This document shows, piece after piece, positions 22,100 to 33,421 of a DNA stretch of 64,000 nt. Position numbers and translations under genes: made by a program. Source of the DNA: Paramacrobiotus metropolitanus (taxonomy: Eukaryota > Tardigrada > Eutardigrada > Parachela > Macrobiotidae); assembly GCF_019649055.1 (NCBI RefSeq), contig NW_026570272.1, forward strand, positions 744,001 to 808,000, written 5' to 3'. The notes beneath the pieces are model-generated. The model did no database searches and was not told the origin of the DNA. It was given only the letters and a program-made list of their open reading frames with translations. The number at the start of each line of letters is the position of its first letter. The stretch's first letter is position 1.

Positions 22100-22365
22100 G
22101 TCTTTACAGCGCGCGGTTGTTCTGGCTGATCGGGTAGTTCTGGTTGATCTGCTAGTTCTGGGGTTATTGGTAGTTCTGGTTGATCGGGTAGTTCTGTCTG
22201 ATCTGGTAGTTTTGTTCTATTTGGCTGATCTAGCTAATCTGGTAGTTCTGGTTGATCTGGTAGTTCTCGTTGATCTGGTAGTTCTGGTTGATCTGGTAGT
22301 TCTCGTTGATCTGGTAGTTCTGCTTTATCTGGCAGATCTGGTGGTTCTGGCTACTCAAGTAAAAG
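22100..22365 (+). repeat. 18-bp tandem array (S3)
   Basis: Units of TGGTAGTTCTGGTTGATC have variable third-position changes. The 18-bp period keeps one frame open with Val/Leu/Asp-rich repeats, a by-product of the repeat. Confidence 0.85.
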
Positions 22366-22379
22366 GCTGTAAAGGCACT

Positions 22380-22700
22380 AAGGTTTCGAAACCTTAGTGA
22401 GGCAAGGGCTGAAGATAGGTCTGGTTGTTATGGCTGATTAGGTAAATGTTCGTACAGGCAGTAAAGTTACGAAAGCTTAGTAAGAGTTTAACGCTTGAAA
22501 GCCAAAAGGTTGGTTCTGGCCAATAGGAAACGTAAGGCTGGTTCTGGCCAATCAGAAAGCATCTGCTGGTTCCGACCAATCAGAAAGGTTTGGAGGCGGT
22601 CGGGTGACCCACAGACATTTCTGCTTTAATATAAGAGACAAGCACAGCGCGCGGCGCTTACGCGCCGCGCTGCAGTGCAAAGGCTGTTCCTTTCAGCTGC
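22380..22700 (+). promoter_or_regulatory. TTTCGAAA palindromes and constant block with palindrome 4
   Basis: CACTAAGGTTTCGAAACCTT (about 22376-22400) and a second, decayed copy are followed by three CCAAT motifs, TTTGGAGGCGG, CTGCTTTAATATAAG and the palindrome core 22650-22669. The leader is again type A. Confidence 0.5.
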
Positions 22701-22829
22701 GTCTTTTAGCTAAATAATGCGAAGTAAATATGTTCTCTAAAATTTAGAGAAACCGGAAGGATGTTAGCCGAGGCCAGGTGTACACAGAAAGGCTTTAACT
22801 GCGTTAGAATAAAAAAAATAGATTCCGCC

Positions 22830-23175
22830 AATGTACCTCTAAGTTGCAAAAGCCAAAAAGGTTTCATCCGGCACACGTAGCTTTCAGTTATACACTTTAG
22901 AGGATGTCATCCGGCACACGCACCTTCCAGTTACACAGTTTAGAGGATGTCATCCGGCACACACACCTTTCAGTTACACAGTTTAAAAAGGTTTCAACCG
23001 GCACATGGACCTTTCAGTTACAAAGCCTTAAAGATTAAATCCGACACACTCACCTTTCAGTTACAAAGCCTAAAAGGTTTCATCCGGCACACCCACCTTT
23101 CAGTTACCCAGTTTAGAAGGTGTCATCTGGCACAGGCATCTTTCGGTTACACAGCTTAAAGGGTTTCACCGGGCA
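22830..23175 (+). repeat. 43-bp tandem array (S2), second block
   Basis: This is the same unit as at 21480-22065, with about eight copies. Several have CACAGTTTAGAGG in place of AAAGCCTAAAAGG. Confidence 0.85.
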
Positions 23176-23219
23176 TCTGGTTCATCGGATGACGTCAAAA
23201 AGTCTAAAAGGCTTTACAG

Positions 23220-23610
23220 TGCGCATTTCTGGGTTTCTTTAAAGTTCTGGTTGATCTGGTAGTTCTGGCTTTTTTGGTAGTTCTGGTTGATCTGGTAGTT
23301 CTGGGGTTATTGGTAGTTCTGGATGATCTGGTAGTTTTGTTTTATCTGGCTGATCTAGCTAATCTAGTAGTTTTGGCTGCTCTGGTTGTTCTGGTTGATC
23401 TGGTAGTTCTGGTTGATCCGGTAGTTCTGGGTTTTTGGTAGTTCTGGTTGATCGGGTAGTTCTGGCTGATCTGGTAGTTTGGTTTTATATGGCTGATCTA
23501 GCTAATCTGGTAGTTCTGGCTGGTCTGGTTGTTCTTGTTGATCTGGTAGTTCTCGTTGATCTGGTAGTTCTGGTCTATCTGGCAGATCTGGTGGTTCTGG
23601 CTCTCAAGTG
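23220..23610 (+). repeat. 18-bp tandem array (S3), second block
   Basis: This is the same TGGTAGTTCTGG(T/C)TGATC unit. It includes an internal duplication of a roughly 150-bp stretch, seen by the recurrence of TGGCTGATCTAGCTAATCT. Confidence 0.85.
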
Positions 23611-23744
23611 AAAGGCTGTAAAGGCACTAAGGTTTCAAAACCTTTGTAAGGCAAGGGCTGAAGGTAGGTCTGGTTGTTCTGGCTGATTACGTAAATGTTC
23701 GTACAGGCAGTTAAGTTACGAAAGCTTAGTAAGAGTTTAACGCT

Positions 23745-24200
23745 TGAAAGCCAAAAGGTTGGTTCTGGCCAATAGGAAACGTAAGGCTGGTTCTGGCCAA
23801 TCAGGAAGGTTTGGAGGCGGTCGGGTGATCCACAGACATTTCTGCTTTAATATAAGAGACAAGCAGGACGCGCGGCGCTTACGCGCCGCGCTGACACAGC
23901 GCACGGTTTTAAACGGCCTAAAAGTGTGGGGACCGCACGCGTAGCTGACCAAGGGCTTTAAAGGCCTTCAGTGACCACAGGCTAAAAAACCTTCGGTGAT
24001 AAAGGCTTAAACGTTTTTCAGTTAACAAAGGCTGTAAAGACCTTCGGCGACCAAAATCTTGAAAGTCCTTCGTTGGCCAAAAGCTTAAAAGGACTTTGGT
24101 GGCAAAATGCTTAAAAGACCTTCAGTAACCAAAGGTTTGATGAGGCGGATAAAGCGCGTGTGGGGTTCGGTGAGCAAAGGCTTAAAATGACGGGTGCCGG
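23745..24200 (+). repeat. Constant block, palindrome 5 (type C leader) and decayed S1 array
   Basis: Two CCAAT motifs, GGAGGCGG and CTGCTTTAATATAAG come before the palindrome core 23871-23890, which is flanked by AGGA rather than CAG. The leader reads CTGACACAGCGCACGGTTTT. The array behind it is the 26-bp derivative of S1. Confidence 0.65.
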
Positions 24201-24500
24201 GTAGTTCTGGCAGCTCCGGTAAAGTTCTGCCTATTCTGCCTAATCTGGCAGATGTCGTAGTTCTGGCTGATCTGGTAGTTCTGGCTGATCTGGTAGTCTT
24301 GGCTGGTCAGGTAGTTTAGGCTGACTCTGGTTGAATCGAAAGTTCTGGCTGATCAGGTAGTTGTGGCTAAGCTTGCAGATCTGGTTGTTTTAGCTGATCT
24401 GGTAGTTCTGGCTCATCTGGAAGTTCAGGAGGATCTGACAGGTTTTGATAGTTCTTGCTCATCTGGCAAATGTGGTAATTCTGGCAGATTTATTTGAATT
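24201..24500 (+). repeat. 18-bp tandem array (S3), third block
   Basis: Units of GGTAGTTCTGGCTGATCT, more diverged than in earlier blocks, are followed by a TTTCGAAA-containing segment near 24535. Confidence 0.7.
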
Positions 24501-24679
24501 GGCTGAATAAGTAAAAATTTGCTACGATACTAAGATTTCGAAAAGGTAGTCAGCACCAAAGCTGGAGGACTCATCTGGTTGATCGGTCTGATCTGGACAG
24601 TAAGGCAAAGTTAGTGCAGATACTAAGGTTTCGAATGCTAAGTAAGGATAACGCGTAAAAGCCCATGTTTAGAAGGCTG

Positions 24680-25440
24680 TAAAAGCTTAAAAGCCGTACA
24701 GTAACATCTCGCCAATCAGAAAGGTGAGGCTGGTTTTGGCCAATTAGATTTGGATGAGGGATCAGTCCCGCACAGCGAATCCTGCTTTAGTATATTTCTC
24801 AAGCACAGCGCGCGGCGCTTACGCGTTGCGCTGCAGTGCAAAGGCTGCTCCTGTCAGCTGCGTCTTTTAGCTAAAGAATCCCATTTTAACAGGTTTATAA
24901 GTTTTAGTAAATCGGAGGGGCTTTAGCCGAGGCCAGGCATGCACAAAAAGGCTTCAACTGCGAAAAATTAAAACAGGGATTCCGCAAACGCACATTTCGG
25001 TTGCAAAACTCTAAATGATATCGTCTGGCACATGCAGCTTTCAGTTACAAAGCCGAGAAGGTTTCATCCGGCACACGCAACTTTCAGTTACACAGCCTTA
25101 AAATATAAATTACACGAACCTTTCAGATACAAAGCTTAAAAATTTTCTCTCGGCACACGCACCTTTCAGTTACAAAGCCTAAAGGTTTCATCCTGCACAC
25201 GCACCTTTCAGTTACAAAGCCTGAAGGTTTCATCCGACACACGCGCCTTTCAGTTACAAAGCCGAAACGGTTTCATTTGGCCCACGCACCTTTCAATTAT
25301 ACAGCCTAAAAGTATGGATTTCGCACACGCACCTTTCAGTTAAAAAGCCTGAAGGTTTCATCCGGCACCCCCACCTTTCAGTTACAAAGGCTAAAACAGT
25401 GAATCTCGCACACGCACTTAACGGTTGCAAAACCGCACCA
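24680..25440 (+). repeat. Constant block, palindrome 6 (type A) and 43-bp array
   Basis: CCAAT motifs near 24712 and a decayed copy precede a CTGCTTTAGTATA box and the palindrome core 24811-24830, whose right arm has two changes (GCGTTGCG). A type A leader is followed by about ten 43-bp units (24985-25440). Confidence 0.7.
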
Positions 25441-25554
25441 AAAATCCTAAAACTTCGTTTACCAAGTTTTGGAAGCTCAGTTATAATATTCGTTAAATGC
25501 TTAGAGGCTTACTAAACTTTCCAAAGCTCAGCGGTCTGAGAAATGATAATTCTA

Positions 25555-26060
25555 CTTGGTTTTGGCCGATCTGGCTGATCTGGTACTTCTGGCTGATCTG
25601 GCAGTTCTGGCTGATCTGGTAGTTCTGGTTGATCTGGAAGTTCAAGATAACCTGCCAAGTTTTGATAGTTCTGGCTCATCTGGCGAATTTGGTAGTTCCA
25701 CCAGATCTAACTGAATTGGCTAATTAAGTAAAATCTGAAACACTACTAAGGTTTCGAAAACTTGGTCAGGACTCAGAACCAAAGCTGGAGGAAGCATCTG
25801 GTTGATCGGTCTGATCTGGATAGATAGTCAAAGTTAGTACAGATACTAAGTTTCGAAAGCTTAGTAAGGCAAACACGTAAAAGCTAATGTTTAGGAGGCT
25901 ATAATAGCTGAAAAGCCGTACAGTAAGATCTGGCCAATCAAAAAGGTGAGGCTAGTTCTGGCCAATCAAATTTGGAGGCGGGATCGGTCTCGCACAGGGA
26001 ATCCTGCTTTAATAAACTGGACAAGCAGGACGCGCGGCGCTTACGCGCCGCGCTAACGCG
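25555..26060 (+). repeat. 18-bp array, TTTCGAAA motifs, constant block and palindrome 7
   Basis: S3 units occupy 25555-25690. TAAGGTTTCGAAAACTT occurs near 25748 and a second copy near 25850. CCAAT motifs follow near 25932 and 25962, then TTTGGAGGCGGGATCGG, CTGCTTTAATAAACTGG, and the palindrome core 26033-26052 with the type C flank. Confidence 0.7.
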
Positions 26061-27000
26061 GCCCACGGTTTCAAACGGCTTAAAAGTGAAGGTACCGCAC
26101 GCGTGGTCTTCGGGGACCAGAGGCTTAAAGAACCTTTGGTGAGTAAGGCTGGAAAGGCTTCCGGTGGCTATAGGCCCATAAGGCTTCGATTACCAAAGGC
26201 TTAAAATGCCTTTAGTGACCAAAATCTTAAAAGGCCTTCGGTGACCAAAGGCTTTAAAGGCCTTCGGTGGCTAAAGGCCCTATAGGCATTAGTTGACCAA
26301 AGGCTTGAATGGCTTTTAGTTAGCGAAGGCTTGAAACGGCTTCGGTGGCCAAAAGTTTAAAATGCCTACGGTGATCAATGGCTTAATAAGGCGGCTACCG
26401 CACGCGTATCCTTCGCTGAGCAATGGCTTGAAAGCCTTCGGTGGCTAAAGGCCCAATAGGCATTCGGTGATCAAAGGCTTGGATTGCCTTCGGTGGCCAA
26501 AAGCTTAAAAGGCCTTAGGTAACCAGAAGCTTAAACTGCCTTCAATGACCAAAGGCTTGAAATTCCTTCAGTGACAAAAAACTTAACAGGCCTTCTGGGG
26601 TGATAAAAGCTTAATACAGTGGGCCCCGCACCCGTGGCCTTTGGTGGGATCTGCCAAATCCGATACTAAGCTTTGGAAAGCTTAGTAGAAACTAATGCGT
26701 ATAGGCTACAGCTTTTTTAGGATTTCCAGTCCAAAAAGTCGTTCGGCTGCTTTCAGCGAAAAGGTTTTATACGGCACACGCACCTTTCGGATACAAAAGC
26801 TAAACCAGTTGATCGCGCACGCGGTTACAAAAATCGTGGTTGGGTGAACCGTTTACCAGAATAAGCCTTCCAAAGCTTAGCACGATTACTATGCATTCTT
26901 TGGTAATCGAAATAAACCTTTAAAACCTAGTAAAATTACTAATTTTACTAAGTTTTCCAAAGCTTAGTCGGTTTGAAATCGAAACTTCTACTGGTTCTTA
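26061..27000 (+). repeat. S1-derived 26-bp array, then short S2 remnant
   Basis: The array is nearly the same sequence as 35590-36500 over at least 800 bp (shared variants such as CTGGGGTGATAAAAGCTTAA), so the two are paralogous copies of one cassette. An S2-like piece (CACACGCACCTTTCGGATAC) follows near 26775. Confidence 0.75.
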
Positions 27001-27412
27001 GTGATCTGGTAGTTCTGGATGATCTGTTTGCTCTAACTTATCTGGCAGATCTGTTAGCTTTGGCTGATCTGGTAGTTGTGGTTGATCAGGTTGTTTTGGC
27101 TGATTTGGTAATCTTAGGTGTACAGGTAGATTCAGCTGAATAAGGAAAGTTTGCAACGGTACTATTCTAAGGTTTGAAAAGCTTAGTGAATACCATGTCG
27201 TTAAAGCAATAAGTTCGAAAAGCTGCGAACGCTTAGAAGTTACAAGCGGTTTTGGCCAATCAGAAACAAAAGACTGGTTCCGGCCAATCAGGAAAGCAAG
27301 GCTGATTCCGGCCAATCAGAAAGGTTTGGAGTCGGTCGGTGTTCCGAACAGAGAGTTCTGCTTTAATATACTGGACTAGCAACGACCGCGGCGCTACGCG
27401 CCGCGGATCCAA
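27001..27412 (+). repeat. 18-bp array, constant block, palindrome 8 (type D)
   Basis: Short S3 units are followed by three CCAAT motifs, TTTGGAGTCGG and CTGCTTTAATATACTGG. The palindrome is a different form, CCGCGGCGC-TAC-GCGCCGCGG (27386-27406), followed by ATCCAACGAAGGTGG. Confidence 0.65.
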
Positions 27413-27589
27413 CGAAGGTGGATTAATTTGTAGTTTTTATGTATTAAAAGGGTAGCATTTCAAAACTTAGCGGACGTCCTTAACTGGAGCACCTTATTCT
27501 TTTCAACTAACAATCTAGCTGTACTGTATAGTGTGTTTGGTTTTTACGCAAAATATTTAACGCAAACGGTTTCGTTTACCTAACCGTTA

Positions 27590-28480
27590 GCATAGCCGTG
27601 AACTCTCGCGTTATGACGTGACTTGTGCGATCACGTTATGCCGTTATCTTTCGCGTAGTAATAATACGCCGCTAAACTATCACGTGGCGGTAAACTATCC
27701 GCTAAACTATTGCGCTGGTTACCGTCTGCAAGAATTATACGTAGCTTACCGTAGTAGATACGTAGTAGATACATAGATTCTCGTGTGGTTGCGTTACGCT
27801 GCCTGCTCTCGCGTGGTAACCTTACGCTGTTAAATCTTGCGTGGTAAAGTTATGCAGCTTTCTCTCGCGCGGTAACTTTACTCTGGTTTTTCTCGCGTAA
27901 TCACGTTACGCTGCTTCGTCTCAGTTGCTTACGTTGTGTATCCTACTGTCGCGTTCTTACTTTGCTCCACTTACTTCCGCGAGATAACGCTACGCTGCTT
28001 CGAGTGGTTAAAAATTAAAATTCGCTCATTACTTTCGGTGGTAACGTTAAGCCGCTTACCTTCACGTTAATATTAAGCTGTTCACTCTTGCGTGGTTACG
28101 TTATTTCGCTTACCCTAGCATGGTAACGTTGTTGTGCTTACTTCCGCGTGGTAACGTTACGTTCCTTACTCTCACTAATAGATTTACGTAGCTTTATCTA
28201 CTTAACGCTACTTAACTGGCAACCTTTACGTTGCTTACTCTCGAGTGGTAACTTGACGCTGCTAACTCTCGCGTGGTAACATTGCGTTGCTTACTCTCTC
28301 GGGGTAACGTTATTGCGCTTACTCTAGCGTGGTAATTTTACGCTATTTACTCTCGCGTGGTGAAATAGCGCTAATTGCTCTCTGCAATAGGGTCACACAG
28401 CTTTCTCTCGTGTGTTTACATTCCGCTGCTTGCTCTCGAGTGGTAGCGTCACTGAGCGTACTCAAGCTTGGTTACGTTAC
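27590..28480 (+). repeat. 28-bp tandem array (S4)
   Basis: Diverged units resemble CTCGCGTGGTAACGTTACGC then TGCTTACT. The copies are rich in GTTAC and CGCG. This array is repeated as a whole at 30070-30990. Confidence 0.8.
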
Positions 28481-28499
28481 GTTGGTAAGCGGTTTACAA

Positions 28500-29760
28500 A
28501 GGAATGGGTTAGGTTTATTTAGTTCAACAATGTTTAGGTCAAGTTCAGTCGCGTTGCTAAGAATAAGGTTAAAGTTTTAAGGATCAAGAGTTTTTATGTT
28601 GAGTTTAGTTGGTCCACTAATATTTTTAGTTGGGTTCAGTTGGTTCATTGACGTTTAGGTTCGGTTCAGCTGGTTCACTAAAGATTCGGTTGGGTTCAGT
28701 TGGTTCAATAAGGATTTGGTTGGGTTCAGCTGGTTCACTAAGGTTTTGGTTGGGTTCAGTCAGTTCGTTAACTTTTCGATTGGATTCAGTTGGTTCAATC
28801 AGGTTTTGGTTGGATTCAGTCGGTTCACTAAGTTTTAGGTTGGGTTCAGCTGGTTCACTTTGGATTAGGTTGGTTCAGTCGGTTCGCTAACTTTTCGGTT
28901 GGGTTCAGCTGGTTTACTGGGGATTAGGTTGGGTTCAGCTGGTTCACTAAGGTTTTGGTTGGGTTCAGTCGGTTCGCTAACTTTTCTGTTAGGTTCAGCT
29001 GGTTCACTAAGGTTTTGGTTGGGTTCAGTCGGTTCGCTAATTTTTCGGTTGGGTTCAGGTGGTTCAATCAGGTTTAGGTTGGGTTCAGCTGGTTCACGAA
29101 GGTTTTAGTTGGGTTCGGTCAGTTCATTAAGTTTTCGGTTGGGTTCAGCTGGTTTAGTAGGGTTTTGGTTGGGTTCAGTCGGGTCGCTAACCTTTTCGTT
29201 GGGTTCAGTCGGTTCGCTAAGTTTTCGATTGGGTTCAGTTGGTTCAATCAGGTTTTGGTTGGGTTCAGTCGGTTCGCTAACTTTTAGGTTGGGTTCGGGT
29301 GGTTTACTGAGGAGTAGGTTGGGTTTAGCTGGTTCACGAAGGTTTTGGTTGGGTTCAGCTGGTTCAGTAGGGTTTTGGTTGGGTTCAGTCGGTTCGCTAA
29401 CTTTTCCGTTGGGTTCAGTCGGTTCGCTAACTTTTCGAATTGGGTTCAGTTGGTTCAATCAGGTTTTGGTTGGGTTCAGTCGGTTCGCTAACTTTTAGGT
29501 TGGGTTCAGGTGGTTCAATCAGTTTTAGGTTGGGTTTAGCTGGTTCACTGTGGATTAGGTTGGGTTCAGCTGGTTCACTAAGGTTTTGGTTGGGTTCAGT
29601 CGGTTCGCTAACTTTTCGGTTGAGTTCAGGTGGTTCAATCAGGTTTAGGTTGGGATCAGCTGGTTCACGAAGGTTTTGGTGGGCTTCAGCTGGTTCATTT
29701 TGTTTAGTAAGTGTGTTCAGCAGGTTCACTATAGTTTTTGAGTTTGTTCAGTAGGTTCAC
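28500..29760 (+). repeat. 30-bp tandem array (S5)
   Basis: About 40 copies of a 30-bp unit contain GGTTGGGTTCAGTCGGTTCG and CTAACTTTTC. The 30-bp period keeps several frames open on both strands, giving Gly-Ser-Val or Glu-Pro-Thr-Glu-Pro-Asn decapeptides. These are repeat by-products. Confidence 0.9.
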
Positions 29761-29769
29761 TTCATTTGG

Positions 29770-29890
29770 TATGTGTTTTGGCTCTGACCAATGAGAGCGA
29801 TTTGGAGGCGGGAGCGTTACGGACAGAGAGTTCTGTCTTAATAGTTAAGACTAACAACGACCGCGCCGCCACGCGCCGCGGATCCAACGA
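29770..29890 (+). promoter_or_regulatory. Short constant block with palindrome 9 (type D)
   Basis: One CCAAT motif (TCTGACCAATGAGAGCG) comes before TTTGGAGGCGGGAGCG, a TCTTAATAGTTAAGA box and the palindrome at 29861-29881. The TATA-like box is altered relative to the other copies. Confidence 0.45.
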
Positions 29891-30069
29891 AGGTGGATTA
29901 ATTTGTAGTTTTTATGTATTAAAAGGGTAGCATTTCAAAACTTAGCGGACGTCCTTAACTAGAGCACGTTATTCTTTTCAACTAACAAGCTAGCTGTACT
30001 GTATAGTGTGTTCGGTTTTTACGCAGAATATTTAACGCAAACAGTTTCGTTTACCTAACCGTTAGCATA

Positions 30070-32060
30070 GCCGTGAACTCTCGCGTTATGACGTGACTTG
30101 TGCGATCACGTTATGCCGTTATCTTTCGCGTAGTAATAATACGCCGCTAAACTATCACGTGGTAACGTTACGCTGGTTACCCTCTGCAAGAATTATACGT
30201 AGCTTACTGTAGTAGATACGTAGTAGATACATAGATTCTCGTGTGGTTGCGTTACGCTGCCTGCTCTCGCGTGGTAACCTTACGCTGTTAAATCTTGCGT
30301 GGTGGAGTTACGCAGCTTTCTCTCGCGCGGTAACTTTACTCTGGTTTTTCTCGCGTAATCACGTTACGCTGCTTCGTCTCACTTGCTCACGTTGTGTTTC
30401 CTACTGTCGCGTTCTTACTTTGCTCCACTTACTTCCGCGAGATAACGCTACGCTGCTTCGAGTGGTTAAAAATTAAAATTCGCTCATTACTTTCGGTGGT
30501 AACGTTAAGCCGCTTACTTTCACGTTAATATTAAGCTGTTCACTCTTCCGTGGTTACGTTATTTCGCTTACCCTAGCATGGTAACGTTGCTGTGCTTACT
30601 TTCGCTTGGTAGCGTTACGCTGCTAACACTCACGTTGTAACGCTTCTTGTTTTACTTCCGCGTGGTAACGTTACGTTCCTTACTCTCGCGTGGGAAGATT
30701 ACACTAATTACTCTCACTAATAGATTTACGTAGCTTTATCTACTTTACGCTATTTAACTGGCAACCCTTACGTTGCTTACTCTCGCGTGGTAACATTGCG
30801 TTGCCTACTCTCTCGGGGTAACGTCATTGTGCTTACTCTAGCGTCGTAACGTTACGCCATTTACTCTCGCGCGGTAAAATTGCGCTAATTGCTCTCTGCA
30901 ATAGGGCCACACAGCTTTCTTTCGTGTGCTTACATTCCGCTGCTTGCTCTCGAGTGGTAGCGTCACTGAACGTACTCTAGCGTGGTTACGTTACGTTGTT
31001 AAGCGGTTTACTAAGAAATGGGTTAGGTTTATTTGGTTCAACAATGCTTAGGTCAAGTTCAGTCGCGTTGCTAAGAATAAGGTTAAATTTTTTTGGTTCA
31101 ATAATTTTTATGTTGAGTTTAGTCGGTCCACTAATGTTTTTAGTTGGGTTCAGTTGGTTCATTGACGTTTAGGTTCGGTTCAGCTGGTTCACTAAAGATT
31201 CGGTTGGGTTCAGCTGGTTTACTGAGGATTAGGTTGGGTTGAGCTGGTTCACTACGGTTTAGGTTGGGTTCAGTCAGTTCGTTAACTCTTCGATTGGATT
31301 CAGCTGGTTCACTGAGGATTAGGTTGGGTTCATCTGGTTCACGAAGGTTTTGGTTGGGTTCAGCTGGTTCAGTAGGGTTTTGGTTCGGTTCACTCGGTTC
31401 CCTAACTTTTCGGTTGGAGTCGGTTCGCTAACTTTTCGATTGGGTTCAGTTGGTTCAGTTAGGTTTTGGTTGGATTCAGTCGGTTCACTAAGTTTTAGGT
31501 TGGGTTCAGCTGGTTCACTTTGGATTAGGTTGGTTCAGTCGGTTCGCTAACTTTTCGATTGGGTTCAGCTTGTTTACTGAGGATTAGGTTGGGTTCAGCT
31601 GGTTCACTAAGGTTTGGTTGGGTTCAGTCGGTTCGCTAGCTTTTCGATTGGGCTCAGTTGGTTCAATCAGGTTTTGGTTGCGTTCAGTCGGTTCACGAAG
31701 GTTTTGATTGGGTTCAGCTGGTCCAGTAGGGTTTTGGTTGGGTTCAGTCGGTTTGGTAACTTTTCGGTTGGGTTCAGTTGGTTCAATCAGGTTTTGGTTG
31801 GGTTCAGTCGGTTCACTACGTTTTAGGTTGGGTTCAGCTAGTTCACTGAGGATTAGGTTGGGTTCAGCTGGTTCACTAAGGTTTTGGTTGGGTTCAGTCG
31901 GTTCGCTAACTTTTCGGTTGGGTTCAGGTGGTTCAATCAGGTTTAGGTTGGGTTCAGCTGGTTCGCTAAGGTTTTGGTTGGTTTCAGCTGGTTCATTTTG
32001 TTTAGTAAGTGCGTTCAGCAGGTTCACTACAGTTTGTGAGTTTGTTCAGTAGGTTCACTT
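30070..32060 (+). repeat. Second S4 + S5 cassette
   Basis: 28-bp units (30070-30990) are followed by 30-bp units (31010-32060). The first ~700 bp after the palindrome nearly match 27400-28100, so the whole type D cassette was duplicated with a period of about 2.4 kb. Confidence 0.85.
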
Positions 32061-32069
32061 CGTTTAGTA

Positions 32070-32880
32070 AGTGTTTTGGTTCTGACCAATGAGAGCGATT
32101 TGGAGGCGGGAGCGTTACGGACAGAGAGTTCTGTCTTAATAGTTATAAGCACAGCGCGCGGCGCTTACGCGCCGCGCTGCAGTGCAAAGGCGGTTCTTGT
32201 CGGCTGGGCTCTTTTTGCTAAACCAATCGAAGTAAAAAGGTTCCATATGCTAAATAAGCCTTATTGAAAATCGAATACAGTTAATGTATCTAGAAACAGG
32301 TTAAGCCAAAATACTTCTGTTACAAAAATCTTAAAAGCGTGGAATATTGCGTAACCTTCGGTTACCACAGGTTTAAAAGAGCGAGTACCGCACCCGTGGC
32401 CTTCGGTGATCAAAGGCTAAAAAGTGCGGGTACCGCACGCGTGTCCTTCGGTGACCAAAAGCTCAAAAAGGCGGGTACCGCACGCGTGATCTTCGGTGAC
32501 TGAAGGCTCAAAAAGGCGGGTACCGCACGCCTGGACTTCGGTGAGCAAAGGCTCAAAAAGGCGGGTACCGCACGCGTGACTTTCGGTGACTGAAGGCTCA
32601 AAAAGGCGGGTACCGCACGCGTGGCCTTCGGTGAGTGAAGGCTCAAAAAGGCGGTACCGCACGCGTGACCTTCGGTGACTGAAGGCTCAAAAAGGCGGTA
32701 CCGCACGCGTGACTTTCGGTCACCAAATGATCAAAAAGGCGGGTACTGCACGCGTGGCTATCGGTGACTTAAGGCTCAAAAAGGCGGGTAGCGCACGCGT
32801 GGCTTTCGGTGACTAAAGGCTCGAAAAAGCGGGTACCGCACGCGTGTTCTTCGGTGACCAAAGGCTTAAAGGGTGGGTGC
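32070..32880 (+). repeat. Constant block, palindrome 10 and 45-bp array (type B)
   Basis: CCAAT, GGAGGCGGGAGCG and the palindrome core 32157-32176 are followed by the type B leader (GGCGGTTCTTGTCGGCTGGG), also found at cassette 2. About eleven 45-bp S1 units follow (32345-32880). Confidence 0.8.
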
Positions 32881-33064
32881 GCCAAAGTTTGTTAAGGTAA
32901 TTAAAGTTATCAGGTTTGTTAAAGCATTAAGGTCTTGAAGTTTAGTAAGGAATAAAGCTAAATGTGAGATTCGGTTTATCAGGCGAAGGTTTTACAGTTA
33001 AAGGCACTAAATTTCGGAAGCTTAGTAAAAATAAGGGCGTAACAGCACAGGTTTAAGGTAAAAG

Positions 33065-33420
33065 TCGCTAGGCGGGTTCCGGCCAGTCAGAAACGTAAGG
33101 TTTTTTTCTGGCCAATCCTAAGGTTTTGGAGGCAGGAGCGTCACGGAATCACGGTTCTGCTTTAATATATACAAGCAGGACGCGCGGCGCTTACGCGCCG
33201 CGCTGACGCGGCCCACGGTTAAAAACGGCTTAAAAGTGTGGGTCTAAAAGCCATCAGTGACCGAAGGCTTAAAAGGCCTTCAGTGACCAAAGGCTTAAAA
33301 GGCCTTCGGTGACCAAAACCCTAACAGGCCTTCAGTGGACAAAGGCCTAGAAAACCGTCTGTGACCAAAGGCTTAAAAGGCGTTCGGTGACCATAGGCTT
33401 AAAGGGCCTTCGGTGGCCAA
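33065..33420 (+). repeat. Constant block, palindrome 11 (type C) and 26-bp units
   Basis: GGCCAGTCAGAAACG, a second motif (TGGCCAATCCTAAGG), TTTTGGAGGCAGG, CTGCTTTAATATATAC and the palindrome core 33183-33202 come first. The type C leader CCCACGGTTAAAAACGGC follows, then 26-bp S1 submonomers. Confidence 0.65.
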
Positions 33421-33421
33421 C

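Noticed and set aside
21383-23159. Frames through the 43-bp and 18-bp arrays
   Set aside because: They are repeat by-products with no domain, no leader and no conserved start.
28630-32052. Long open frames of 10-residue repeats (GSVGSLTFRL on +, EPTEPNQ on -)
   Set aside because: They arise because the S5 unit is exactly 30 bp. Frames are open on both strands, have no start context or splice logic, and drift with the repeat.
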